A stretch of 64,000 nt of DNA from Lentisalinibacter sediminis (lineage in GTDB: Bacteria > Pseudomonadota > Gammaproteobacteria > Steroidobacterales > Woeseiaceae), in NCBI RefSeq assembly GCF_040706615.1, contig NZ_JAPDRF010000003.1:496001-560000 (forward strand), given 5' to 3'. Each line of letters opens with the position of its first letter. Within the stretch, counting starts at the first letter, position 1. The notes beneath the pieces are model-generated. The model did no database searches. It was not told the origin of the DNA and saw only the letters and a list, made by a program, of their open reading frames with translations. The position numbers and the translations under genes are program-made. This document shows, in pieces, positions 1 to 7,833 of the stretch.

Positions 1-933
1 GGCGGTCAGGTAGTGTTCCGCGGCCCTGGCGTTCGCACCGAGCCTGCCATAGGCGTAGGGCACGGCCAGCAGCGATTCCTGCACGGCCGGGTCCAGCAGA
101 TTCCGGGAACGCAGCTCCAGCCACGGCACCAGCGCACGCTCGAATTCCGCATCCGCCGAATCGGCCCACCCTGTGCCAAGCAGCGCCTTGTTCGAGAACG
201 GGCCCTGCAAGCGCACGCGCTCGAGCACCGGCCGCGAGGCCTCCGGGCGCTCGTCCTGCAGATAGCTGTAGCCCAGCGCGACGTTCGCCTTGTCCCGCAG
301 GCTCTTCATCTCCTCGCTGTCGGCCCGGCTGCGCCCGACCTCGTCGAGCAGCGCGGCGCCCTCCGCCAGCTGACCGTTGCGGACCAGCGCCACGCCGAGG
401 TTGTAGCGGGCGTAGGCCAGCCAGTCGCCGGGTCCGCGCCAGTTCGAGAGGTTGTCGATGGCTTCCTGGTAGCGCTCCTGGCCCATCAGCACCTGCGCGG
501 CCAGCATGCGCCGCTCGGCCTCCAGCTCGTCCGGCAGCGCATCACGGATCTCCGCCAGCGCCAGTTCGGCGTCCCGGTGATAGCCCCGCTGGAAGCGGAT
601 CTTGGCCAGGAAGAACCAGGTCCGGTCGCGGATCGACGGATCGGTACTCTCGGCGAGCAGACGCTCGAAGATCAGCGACGCCTCCTCGTGCTGGCCGTAG
701 GAGAGGTAGAGCCCCCCGCGCAGCAGTTCCGCCTCGGCGGCATGATCCGCCACCAGCCCCCGCTCTTCCGCGGCGGTCAGATGCACCAGCGCGGTGAAGT
801 AGTCTCGCTGATAGAAATGGAAAAGGACCTCGCCGTAATGCGGGTCCTCCACGGTGACCGGTCCCTGCTCTGCGATGGCGGCCGCCGGCAGCAACAGGGC
901 CGCCGCGGCGGCCAGGAATTTTCGCCCGGCCAC
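1..933 (-). CDS. TPR-type periplasmic repeat protein (C-terminus beyond window)
   Basis: The reverse strand is open from a GTG at 933 to the window edge (311 codons). The N-terminus is a signal peptide (basic MAGRKF, then an Ala/Leu-rich stretch ending AIAEQ). The mature part is helical and repetitive, with TPR-like pairs such as HYGEVLFHFYQRDYFTALVH and QERYQEAIDNL, which suggests protein-protein interaction in the periplasm. It is the last visible gene of a minus-strand group with the small exported protein and TlpA-like thioredoxin upstream, 7 bases after the previous stop, so co-transcription is likely. GTG was chosen because a GGGAG/TAGGGA-like ribosome site lies just upstream; a TTG one codon earlier is possible. 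The specific function is unknown. Confidence 0.75.
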   Translation of the reverse strand, partial: MAGRKFLAAAAALLLPAAAIAEQGPVTVEDPHYGEVLFHFYQRDYFTALVHLTAAEERGLVADHAAEAELLRGGLYLSYGQHEEASLIFERLLAESTDPSIRDRTWFFLAKIRFQRGYHRDAELALAEIRDALPDELEAERRMLAAQVLMGQERYQEAIDNLSNWRGPGDWLAYARYNLGVALVRNGQLAEGAALLDEVGRSRADSEEMKSLRDKANVALGYSYLQDERPEASRPVLERVRLQGPFSNKALLGTGWADSADAEFERALVPWLELRSRNLLDPAVQESLLAVPYAYGRLGANARAAEHYLTA

Positions 934-940
934 CAAATCC

Positions 941-1504
941 CTACTCCCACTCGGTAACGACGAACTCGGGCTGTTGCTTGTGCTTGCGGTCCGAGATCTT
1001 TAGTTCCATGTACTTGGCGCCGATACCCTTGTCGAATACGAGATCCGCGCCGCGTCGGTAGTCCCGGCCATGGGGACCCTTGCCGCTGAAGAAGGCCACC
1101 AGCTCGTGCTCGCCCACCTTCAGATTACCGACGTGGATGCGGTGCACGCCGCCCCGGCGCAATGCCTGGGCCTCGCGTTCGGTGTAGAGATAGTTGGCGA
1201 CCTCCTTGCCGTTCACCTCGAGGCTCACGGACTCCACGTCGAAGAAGGTGCCGACGTCGAGCGAGACGAACATCGCCACCTGGGAGTTGGCCGGGAACAG
1301 GAGGTCCTCCTCCAGCAGGAAGAGTTCCCGGTTGAGGTCCAGCACCTCTTTCTTCAGCGACTGGACCTGTTGGTCGAGGCTGCGGAATTCCTGCTCGTCG
1401 CCGGTATTAGCGCGTTCACCAGTATTGGCTGCACCGGCGGAAAGCACGTGGGCGTTGATCCCGGTGATCACCAGCAGCAGCAGGGGGAAAAGCAATCGTC
1501 TCAC
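941..1504 (-). CDS. Exported coiled-coil protein of unknown function
   Basis: 187 aa from a GTG start with GGAG about 9 bases upstream. Residues 1-25 look like a signal peptide. Residues 38-70 form a heptad-rich helix (LDQQVQSLKKEVLDLNREL). The rest is a compact beta-rich domain with motifs such as VSLDVGTFFDVESVSLEVNG and KVGEHELVAFFSGKG, which resembles a periplasmic binding or scaffold fold. I do not recognise a named family. It sits between the TlpA-like thioredoxin (52 bases upstream) and the TPR protein (7 bases downstream), so a joint envelope role is plausible. No catalytic motif is visible. Confidence 0.75.
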   Translation of the reverse strand: MRRLLFPLLLLVITGINAHVLSAGAANTGERANTGDEQEFRSLDQQVQSLKKEVLDLNRELFLLEEDLLFPANSQVAMFVSLDVGTFFDVESVSLEVNGKEVANYLYTEREAQALRRGGVHRIHVGNLKVGEHELVAFFSGKGPHGRDYRRGADLVFDKGIGAKYMELKISDRKHKQQPEFVVTEWE

Positions 1505-1556
1505 TGTCCTGACTCCGGGCGCCGTGGCGCCTGTTCGCGACCGGTTCCGTCCGCCA

Positions 1557-2060
1557 TCATTCGCGCAGCAGCGTGCGGACCTGGTCCAGGTAGTACTCTT
1601 CGTAGCCGGGCTTGTAGCCGTAGTGCGTGTAGCGGACGACGCCTTCGCGATCGAGGATAACGGTGACCGGCATCGCCTCCACCCGATACAGCTCGCTCAC
1701 TTCCTTGCGGTCGTCGAACAGCACCGGAAAGCTGATGCCGAGTTCCTCGGCCATCTCCATGGCACGGCGCGGGTCGTCGTCGATGTTTACGCCGAGCAGC
1801 TGGAAGCCCACCCGCTCGTAGCGGTCGTAGAGTTCGTCGAGCAGCGGCATCTCCTGGCGGCACGGTCCGCACCAGGTAGCCCAGAAGTTGATCATCACGA
1901 CCTCGCCCCGGTATTCGGAGAGGCGCAGGTTCTCGCCGTCCAGACTCGTCAGGGCGAAATCGGGCGCCTGCTGGCCGTCGAGCGCGCCCTTGCTGGCCAG
2001 TGCCGGTGTAGCAGCGAACGCCACGAGCAGCAGGGCAGCCAAAGATCTCCTTATCTCCAT
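1557..2060 (-). CDS. TlpA/ResA-family thiol-disulfide oxidoreductase
   Basis: 167 aa from an ATG preceded by AGGAG at 6-base spacing; a GTG one codon earlier is less well placed. It has a signal peptide (residues 1-23), then a thioredoxin fold of the AhpC/TSA-TlpA type. The redox pair is the CGPC at about residues 64-67 in NFWATWCGPCRQE, and the cis-proline loop is VEAMPVTVILD. Such proteins reduce or transfer disulfides in the periplasm, often for cytochrome c maturation or as partners of other exported proteins. No ccm genes are visible here. It is probably the first gene of the group that includes the two downstream exported proteins; its leader carries a triple 26-bp repeat. Confidence 0.9.
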   Translation of the reverse strand: MEIRRSLAALLLVAFAATPALASKGALDGQQAPDFALTSLDGENLRLSEYRGEVVMINFWATWCGPCRQEMPLLDELYDRYERVGFQLLGVNIDDDPRRAMEMAEELGISFPVLFDDRKEVSELYRVEAMPVTVILDREGVVRYTHYGYKPGYEEYYLDQVRTLLRE

Positions 2061-2080
2061 CACGGACTCCTCACTGGTTG

Positions 2081-2150
2081 CACGGGCGGCGAGCCCGTAC
2101 GGATTACACGGGCGGCAGGCCCGTACGAATCACACGGGCGGCGGGCCCGT
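2081..2150. repeat. Three tandem 26-bp repeats, each an inverted repeat
   Basis: Units at 2081-2106, 2107-2132 and 2133-2150 (last partial). Each starts CACGGGCGGC and contains ACGGGC, a 5-base gap, then GCCCGT, so each can fold into a 6-bp stem. They lie 21 bases upstream of the TlpA-like start codon on its 5' side, so they would be in its leader or promoter. They could be operator copies or RNA stems. Confidence 0.7.
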
Positions 2151-2453
2151 CGGCGACCGAACATAATGGTCGCAGCGCTTGCACGTGAGCGGCCGTGATG
2201 CCTGTCACAGTACCGCCAGGCCTGTGCGAAGGCGTCGGGCGGACACGGGTGTGACGGGCAGCGACGGCCACCGCAAGGATCACTAGCAAATGGCGTGCCA
2301 GCCTCGGCGGGGCGCGGTTTATCAGGGACTTAGCAACGGAGGGACGCCGGGCCGCGGACGCTGGTGTCGGCAGCAGCGGACAGGTTCGGGCGATAGCCCG
2401 CTAATTAGCTGACAATTATGGATTTTTCCTGTCGCAAAAAGGCGACGGCCGCG
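2151..2453. other. Non-coding stretch between thioredoxin leader and apbE stop
   Basis: About 300 bases without a convincing gene on either strand. It contains a short hairpin CGGGC-GATA-GCCCG at 2387-2400 followed by the AT-rich run CTAATTAGCTGACAATTATGG. No tRNA or recognisable riboswitch is visible. It probably holds the promoter for the thioredoxin group and the 3' end of the apbE transcript. Confidence 0.4.
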
Positions 2454-3491
2454 TCACCCCGGCGGGGTCAGCCCCAGGGTGTAATGCATGCGCCCGCCGG
2501 CATCGATCACGATGGCTTCATAGCCGGGCAACTCCTCGATGAGGGCAAGGCCGCGCTCGACACCGAGCACGAAAACGGAGGTGGACAGGGCGTCCGTCAG
2601 CACGCCGTCCGGACCGACCACGGTCGCGCTGTAGACGCCCCGCGCCGGCTCGCCGGTAGCGGGCGACAGGATATGGTGGTAGCGGACGCCGTCCTCCTCG
2701 AAATAGCGCTCGTAGTCGCCGGACGTGGAGATGGCCTCGTCCACCAACGGCAGGCGCACGGCCACGCCTTCCTGGGAGCGGGGATCGCGCACACCCACCA
2801 CCCAGGGTTCGCCGCCCCGGTCGCCCAGCAAGCGGGAATCGCCGCCCGCCGTAACGATCGCATGGCGATATCCGGCCTCGGCGAGCACGGCCACGGCGCG
2901 CTCCACGGCGTAGCCTTTGGCGATGCCGCCCAGGTTGATGCGCACGCCGTCCCGCCCGAAGCGGATGGCATGGTCCTCCGGCACGAGCGTGACCAGGCGG
3001 TAATTCAGGCGCCCGATCTCCTCCTCGATGGTGCCGGCGTCGGGCCGCCGGCCGGCACGGTAGTCGTAGTGCTGACCGACGCTGTCGTAGGTAATGTCGA
3101 ACGCACCGTCGGTCAGGCGCGATACCCGCAAGGCCGTCTCTACCAGGCCATAGAGTTCCTTGCCCGCCGGCACCGGCCGCTCGGCCGCATGGCGGTTGAT
3201 CTCGGAGATACGGCTGTCGTCGATATAGGTGCTCATGAGCTGCTCGATGCGGTCGATCTCGGTGATCGCCGCATCGACGGCCGCCGCCGCGGCCTGCGCG
3301 GACGCCTCGCCGCCCTCGTACCAGAGCCGGACACTGATCCGCGTGCCCATCATCGTCTCGTTGCGGTCCAGCCAGGCCGCCACGGCGGGCTGGGCGAACG
3401 CGAGGCAGGCCAGCAGGCACCAAATCGCTGGTCCTGCCGTGCCGCGATGGGTATGCTCGGGACCCGGGACTGTTGCGGAGAGCCCGTCCAT
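2454..3491 (-). CDS. apbE: ApbE-type FAD:protein FMN transferase
   Basis: 345 aa. It transfers FMN from FAD to Thr/Ser of exported flavoproteins, in a Mg-dependent reaction in the periplasm. Family signatures are visible: an N-terminal MGTRISVRL segment, STYIDDSRISEIN, the glycine-rich NLGGIAKGYAVERA, VTAGGDSRLLGDR, ISTSGDYERYF with HHILSPATG, and the metal-site DALSTSVFVLG near the C-terminus. The N-terminus has a hydrophobic export segment ending FAQPAVAA. The start at 3491 was chosen because GAGG lies 9 bases upstream; it overlaps, on the opposite strand, the lemA start codon. No Rnf or Nqr partner is in the window. Confidence 0.93.
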   Translation of the reverse strand: MDGLSATVPGPEHTHRGTAGPAIWCLLACLAFAQPAVAAWLDRNETMMGTRISVRLWYEGGEASAQAAAAAVDAAITEIDRIEQLMSTYIDDSRISEINRHAAERPVPAGKELYGLVETALRVSRLTDGAFDITYDSVGQHYDYRAGRRPDAGTIEEEIGRLNYRLVTLVPEDHAIRFGRDGVRINLGGIAKGYAVERAVAVLAEAGYRHAIVTAGGDSRLLGDRGGEPWVVGVRDPRSQEGVAVRLPLVDEAISTSGDYERYFEEDGVRYHHILSPATGEPARGVYSATVVGPDGVLTDALSTSVFVLGVERGLALIEELPGYEAIVIDAGGRMHYTLGLTPPG

Positions 3492-4080
3492 GTCTGGATT
3501 CCTCATATTCCTCGGCCTGATCGTCGTTGTCGCCGTCTTCGGCATCGGCATCTACAACCGGCTGGTCAACTCGCGTAACCGGGTGAAGAATGCCTTCGCC
3601 CAGATCGACGTCCAGCTCACGCGCCGTTACGACCTGATACCGAACCTCGTCGAGTCGGTGAAAGGTTACATGAAACACGAGCGTGAGACCCTCGAGGCCG
3701 TCATCAGTGCCCGTAACGCCGCCGCCTCCGGGCTGACCGCGGCGAAGGCCGACCCCGCCAATGCCGACGCCATCAAGCAACTGGCAGCCGCCGAGGCGAC
3801 GCTGGGCGGCGCGCTGGGGCGCCTGTTCGCACTGGCCGAAGCCTATCCGGACCTGAAGGCCAACGAGAACATGCTGCGCTTCCAGGAAGAACTCGCCAGC
3901 ACCGAGAACAAGGTGGCCTTCGCCCGCCAGGCCTTCAACGACGCGGTGCTCACCTACAACAACACCCGCGAGAACTTCCCGAACAACATCGTCGCCGGCA
4001 TGTTCCGTTTCGAGCCGGCTTCCTTCCTGGACATCGAATCCGAGGAGAAGCGCACGGTGCCGGAAGTCTCGTTCACCTGA
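3490..4080 (+). CDS. lemA: LemA family protein
   Basis: 196 aa, the usual LemA length. One N-terminal membrane helix (residues 3-22, SGFLIFLGLIVVVAVFGIGI) is followed by the conserved YNRLVNSRNRVKNAFAQIDV and QLTRRYDLIPNLVESVKGY, then long helices and the terminal NNIVAGMFRF/FEPASFLDIE motifs. LemA proteins are membrane-anchored helical bundles of unclear biochemical role, often encoded beside M48 proteases as here. The ATG is preceded by GGAG about 9 bases upstream. The start codon overlaps that of divergent apbE at a CATG. Confidence 0.92.
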   Translation: MSGFLIFLGLIVVVAVFGIGIYNRLVNSRNRVKNAFAQIDVQLTRRYDLIPNLVESVKGYMKHERETLEAVISARNAAASGLTAAKADPANADAIKQLAAAEATLGGALGRLFALAEAYPDLKANENMLRFQEELASTENKVAFARQAFNDAVLTYNNTRENFPNNIVAGMFRFEPASFLDIESEEKRTVPEVSFT

Positions 4081-4115
4081 CGAGCGGGAGCGGCGCCGCC
4101 CGCTGAGTAGCCGCC

Positions 4116-6071
4116 GTGAACTTCTTCGAGGCCCAGGACCGCAGTCGGCGCACCAGCCGCTGGCTGGTCGCGGTCTTCCTGCTCGCTACCGCCGTCATCA
4201 TTGCGGCGGTAACTCTTATCGTGGCGGCCGCTCTCGCCCTGATGCAGCCTGAGACCGCCGCCGGCCTGCTGAACGGAGGCCGGCTCTCCGCGAATTCGGG
4301 CCTGCTCGGTAGCGTCGCCCTGGCCACGGCGGCCGTGATCGGACTGGCGAGCCTGTACCGCACGGCGCGTCTCTCCGACGGCGGCGGGCAGGTGGCCCGC
4401 GAACTCGGCGCGACGCCTGTGCCCACCGACGTGCAGGATCCGCTGCGGCTGCGCCTGCGCAACGTGGTCGAGGAGATGGCCATCGCCTCGGGCGTGCCGG
4501 TACCCGAGATCTACGTGCTGGAGGAGGAGCCGGGCATCAATGCCTTCGCGGCCGGCTTCAACCCGGGCGATGCGGCGATCGCCGTCACCCGCGGGACGCT
4601 CGAGACGCTGGACCGGGACGAGTTGCAGGGCGTGGTCGCCCACGAGTTCAGCCATATTCTGAACGGCGACATGCGCCTGAATATCCGGCTGATGGGGCTG
4701 CTGTTCGGCATCCTGGCCATCGCGCTGGCCGGCCGCATGGTGCTGCGCGGGACACGTCACGTTCGCCTGAGCGGCCGCTCCGGGCGGGGCGGCGCGCCGG
4801 TCGTGCTCGTCATCGGCGTGGGACTGTTCCTTATCGGCTCCATCGGCGTGCTGTTCGCCCGGCTCATCAAGGCGGGCGTCTCCCGACAGCGGGAGTATCT
4901 TGCGGATGCCTCGGCGGTGCAGTTCACCCGCCAGACACAGGGCATCGCCGGCGCGCTGAAGAAGATCGCCGCCGCGAGCGCCGGCTCGCGCTTCCGCGCC
5001 GCCGATCCCGAGGAGGTGAGCCACATGCTGTTCGCCTTCGGCGGCCGCTCGTTCACCCGGCTGATGGCCACCCATCCGCCGCTCGAGAAGCGCATTTTGG
5101 CCCTGGATCCGTCTTTCGATCCGGACAGCCTGGCGGAGATAACGCCGGGCGGAGGAGCCGCCGAAGACGAGGGCCGGGTCGCCGGTTTCGCGGCCGGGGC
5201 GGCCGGCGCGGCGGGAGCGACCGGCGCCGCAGAGATGCCCATGGATGCCGAGCGTATCACCGCGAGCATCGGCAATCCCGGCGACGAGCAAGTGGCATTC
5301 GCCGGCCGCCTGCGGCGCACGATCCCGGAAGAGGTGCACCATGCGGCGCACTCCCGCGACGGCGCGGTGTTGCTGGCACTGGCGCTGATCCTGCACGCCG
5401 AACCCGCGGCACGGCAACGCCAGCTGGCACTGCTGCAGAGCCGGATCGGCGATGCCCGCACCCGACGCGTGGAGAGGCTGCATGAGGACTGCGCTGCCCT
5501 CGGCCCACTCTACCGTCTGCCGCTGCTCGAGCTCGCCTTCCCGGCCCTGAAGGACCGGCCGCAGGCTCAGCTCGCCTTCCTCGTCGAACTCGGCGAGGAA
5601 CTCAGTACCCTCGACGGCGCCCTGGATTTCTACGAATACTGTTTCACGCGAACGCTGCGCGGACATCTGTCAGAGGCGCTGGCACCCCGCGCCGAGGCCC
5701 GGCGGGAGGGCACGGGCATCGGCCGCCGCGGCGCCCGCGCCGCAGTGCACCGGCTGCTCGCCACCCTGGCGGCCCACGGCGCACGCAGCGAGGAGTCGAG
5801 CCGGCGCGCCTACGAGGCCGGCGTCGCCACACTGGACGGCGAGTGGCCGCCCTATCGTCCACTGGCCGACTGGAAGCAGGAACTGGACGCCTCGCTGCAG
5901 ATCCTGCGACACCTCTCCGGCCGGGCCCGGCGCCGGGTTGTGGTGGCACTGATCGCGGTGATCCGGCACGACCGGCGCACCACCCTGGCCGAGGCGGAGC
6001 TCCTGCGCGCCGTGTGCGCCATGCTGGACTGCCCCCTGCCGCCGCTCGCCGCGGAGGTGGCGGAGCACTGA
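4116..6071 (+). CDS. M48-family membrane metalloprotease (HtpX-like)
   Basis: 651 aa from GTG at 4116, 35 bases after lemA, so very likely one transcript. Two hydrophobic segments (about 17-43 and 62-80) precede the peptidase domain, and two more (about 190-207, 228-249) follow the active site, as in HtpX-type enzymes. The zinc motif HEFSH is at about 176-180 and the third ligand Glu is in SRQREYLADASAV. The catalytic domain ends near residue 340; a long Ala/Gly-rich, helical C-terminal extension of about 300 residues is unusual compared with HtpX (about 290 aa) and is of unknown role. Likely membrane protein quality control together with LemA. Confidence 0.9.
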   Translation: MNFFEAQDRSRRTSRWLVAVFLLATAVIIAAVTLIVAAALALMQPETAAGLLNGGRLSANSGLLGSVALATAAVIGLASLYRTARLSDGGGQVARELGATPVPTDVQDPLRLRLRNVVEEMAIASGVPVPEIYVLEEEPGINAFAAGFNPGDAAIAVTRGTLETLDRDELQGVVAHEFSHILNGDMRLNIRLMGLLFGILAIALAGRMVLRGTRHVRLSGRSGRGGAPVVLVIGVGLFLIGSIGVLFARLIKAGVSRQREYLADASAVQFTRQTQGIAGALKKIAAASAGSRFRAADPEEVSHMLFAFGGRSFTRLMATHPPLEKRILALDPSFDPDSLAEITPGGGAAEDEGRVAGFAAGAAGAAGATGAAEMPMDAERITASIGNPGDEQVAFAGRLRRTIPEEVHHAAHSRDGAVLLALALILHAEPAARQRQLALLQSRIGDARTRRVERLHEDCAALGPLYRLPLLELAFPALKDRPQAQLAFLVELGEELSTLDGALDFYEYCFTRTLRGHLSEALAPRAEARREGTGIGRRGARAAVHRLLATLAAHGARSEESSRRAYEAGVATLDGEWPPYRPLADWKQELDASLQILRHLSGRARRRVVVALIAVIRHDRRTTLAEAELLRAVCAMLDCPLPPLAAEVAEH

Positions 6072-6119
6072 GGCGGGCCGGATCGCCGCTCGGCGAAATC
6101 GCGTATCATTCGCATCCTA

Positions 6120-6148
6120 TTGCCACTTCATATTGCCAGTTCAATAAT
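6120..6148 (+). promoter_or_regulatory. Candidate sigma-70 promoter
   Basis: TTGCCA (6120-6125), 17 bases, AATAAT (6143-6148): five of six matches at each box. It lies about 80 bases upstream of the SYLF gene start in the only AT-richer stretch of this interval. Confidence 0.55.
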
Positions 6149-6229
6149 CACTTCGGACCGGAGCCGCGCACGCCTGCGGGTGGCTGCCGCCGGAATACCC
6201 GAACAGCGAACCAGAGAGCGAGCGAGCCA

Positions 6230-7084
6230 ATGAGAATCCTGATGACCGCCTGGCTGTGCGCGGCCGTCCTGCTGGCCGGTGCCGCCCGGGCCGAAACGCC
6301 GGAAGAACAGCGCCTCATCAACGCGACCGAAGTCCTGGAACAGCTGGCCGCCATCCCCGAGGACGGCATCCCCCCGGCATTGCTCGGCAGCGCCTACGGC
6401 GTGGCCGTCATCCCGGACGTGCTGAAGGTGGGTCTCGTCGTCGGCGTCCGGCGGGGCAAGGGCGTGCTTGTGGTGCGTCAGCCCGACGGTCAGTGGAGCC
6501 AGCCGAGTTTCATCACCGTCACCGGCGGCAGCGTCGGCTGGCAGGCGGGCGCGCAGTCCTCGGATCTGATCCTGGTATTCAAGAATCGTCGCGGCGTGGA
6601 GGGCATCACCGACGGCAAGCTGACGCTTGGCGCCGATGCATCGGTGGCAGCCGGGCCGGTGGGCCGTTACACCTCCGCCAGCACCGATATCCGTCTCCGC
6701 TCCGAGGTGTATTCCTACTCACGCACCCGCGGGCTGTTCCTGGGCGTGGCCGTCGACGGCGCCGCCCTCGGCATCGACCATTCCGCCAATGCCGCCTTCT
6801 ACGCGACGCCGGGCGTCGGCGCGGAGTCGATCTTCTCGGCCGACGGCGTCACCGCCCCCGTGCAGGCGCGGCGCTTCGTCGCCACCCTCACCCGCCTGAC
6901 GCCAGAGGACGGCACGGCGCTGCCGCCGCCGGCGCAGGAGACGAGCGGTGACGGCGCATCCACGCCGGCGCGCGACGGGCCGGAACCGGAAGTACGGACC
7001 TACGGTATCGGCGATGGCGCCGGTGAACCGCCACCGCCGGAGGAAGAGCCGGAGACCTTCGAACCGGTGGAACCTGACGAATAA
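6230..7084 (+). CDS. SYLF (YSC84-type) lipid-binding domain protein
   Basis: 284 aa. The ATG at 6230 begins a signal peptide (MRILMTAWLCAAVLLAGAARA). The SYLF/Ysc84 domain follows: SAYGVAVIPDVLKVGLVVGVRRGKG, FITVTGGSVGWQAG, DLILVFKNRRGVE and LGADASVAAGPVGR, then YSYSRTRGLFLGVAVDGAAL. These domains bind phosphoinositides in eukaryotes, and the bacterial versions are exported proteins of unknown role. The C-terminal 65 residues are Pro/Glu-rich and probably disordered. A good promoter lies upstream, so it is likely monocistronic. Confidence 0.88.
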   Translation: MRILMTAWLCAAVLLAGAARAETPEEQRLINATEVLEQLAAIPEDGIPPALLGSAYGVAVIPDVLKVGLVVGVRRGKGVLVVRQPDGQWSQPSFITVTGGSVGWQAGAQSSDLILVFKNRRGVEGITDGKLTLGADASVAAGPVGRYTSASTDIRLRSEVYSYSRTRGLFLGVAVDGAALGIDHSANAAFYATPGVGAESIFSADGVTAPVQARRFVATLTRLTPEDGTALPPPAQETSGDGASTPARDGPEPEVRTYGIGDGAGEPPPPEEEPETFEPVEPDE

Positions 7085-7165
7085 ACCCGAACGACGTCAT
7101 GGCCGCGGGCAGGATCATCGACGAGGCGGGCCGGCCGGACTGGCGACGCCCGATCCGCGTGCCCG

Positions 7166-7648
7166 TCAGCGGTCACCGGACTGAGTGTCCCCCGCGACCG
7201 GATCGTCGCCCGGCGCTGGCCCGGCCGGCGCCCCTGCGGGCGCTCCGTTCCCGTCGCCGGGCGCGCTAGCTCCGCCCTCGAACAGCTGCCGCAGCAGCTC
7301 CGCCTCCTCGGCGCGGCGCTCGGCTTCTTCGGCACGCTGGCGGGCCTCGTCGGCCGCTCGCTGTAGTGCCCGCAGCTCATCCAGCTTGCGCTGTGACTGG
7401 GCCTCCAGCTTGCGCAGCCGCTCCTCCTCCTCTTCCACCGATATGCGGTGTGCCGCCTCCCGGGCGTTCTGGCACTCCGGCTCGCGCAGCGTGCGGGTGC
7501 GGTCGGCATTGCAGCGGGCCAGCGTCGCCTCGAGAGCGATCGGATCGTCCAGGAAGTCGGCCGTGGTCCGGGGCGGAGGCTCGGGCACACAGCCCGCCGC
7601 CGCCAGGACGGCGACGGTCAGGAGTACGCTGCAGATTCGCTGTTTCAC
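7166..7648 (-). CDS. EexN-like lipoprotein with coiled coil
   Basis: 160 aa from a GTG at 7648. The signal peptide ends in the lipobox LAAAGC. The next 45 residues (TTADFLDDPIALEATLARCN and EPECQNAREA) match the pattern of the EexN family of small lipoproteins, whose best-known members act in conjugative entry exclusion; outside plasmids the role is unknown. Residues 75-130 are a charged, EEA-rich coiled coil, and the tail is Gly/Ala/Pro-rich. There are no conjugation genes nearby, so a conjugation role is not implied. The neighbours are convergent SYLF and the divergent LplT-PlsC gene. Confidence 0.7.
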   Translation of the reverse strand: MKQRICSVLLTVAVLAAAGCVPEPPPRTTADFLDDPIALEATLARCNADRTRTLREPECQNAREAAHRISVEEEEERLRKLEAQSQRKLDELRALQRAADEARQRAEEAERRAEEAELLRQLFEGGASAPGDGNGAPAGAPAGPAPGDDPVAGDTQSGDR

Positions 7649-7745
7649 TGGTTTACGGATCTCTGCCCGGCGGCACGAAACGCCGAAAATACTATCACGC
7701 AGGATCGACCTGTCCCGTGACGCAGGTCGCGCCCCTGCCACGACC

Positions 7746-7768
7746 CAATACCGTCACACAATACCGTC
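7746..7768. repeat. Direct repeat CAATACCGTC, 13-bp period
   Basis: Two copies (7746-7755, 7759-7768) in the divergent region between the EexN-like gene and the LplT-PlsC gene. A regulator site is possible; a separate 7-bp inverted repeat, CGACCTG/CAGGTCG, flanks 7706-7729. Confidence 0.35.
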
Positions 7769-7801
7769 GGTTACCATTGTCCGACGTCGCCACGAAGGCC
7801 G

Positions 7802-7827
7802 CCCCGGCAAGGGGGCCCTTGCCGGGG
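7802..7827 (+). promoter_or_regulatory. Perfect 12-bp hairpin over the ribosome site
   Basis: CCCCGGCAAGGG, 2-base loop, CCCTTGCCGGGG: a perfect 12-bp stem. The right arm runs into the GGGGAG ribosome site, 6 bases before the ATG at 7834 of the LplT-PlsC gene. In mRNA it would hide the ribosome site; as DNA it could be a dyad operator. Confidence 0.6.
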
Positions 7828-7833
7828 AGCACC

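Noticed and set aside
2081..2150. CRISPR array
   Set aside because: The repeats are contiguous without spacers and no cas gene is present.
2151..2453. tRNA or riboswitch in the long non-coding stretch
   Set aside because: No cloverleaf, no GTTCRA arm and no known riboswitch core could be folded by eye.
7166..7648. Plasmid entry-exclusion function
   Set aside because: The EexN-like pattern is present but there are no conjugation or plasmid genes nearby.
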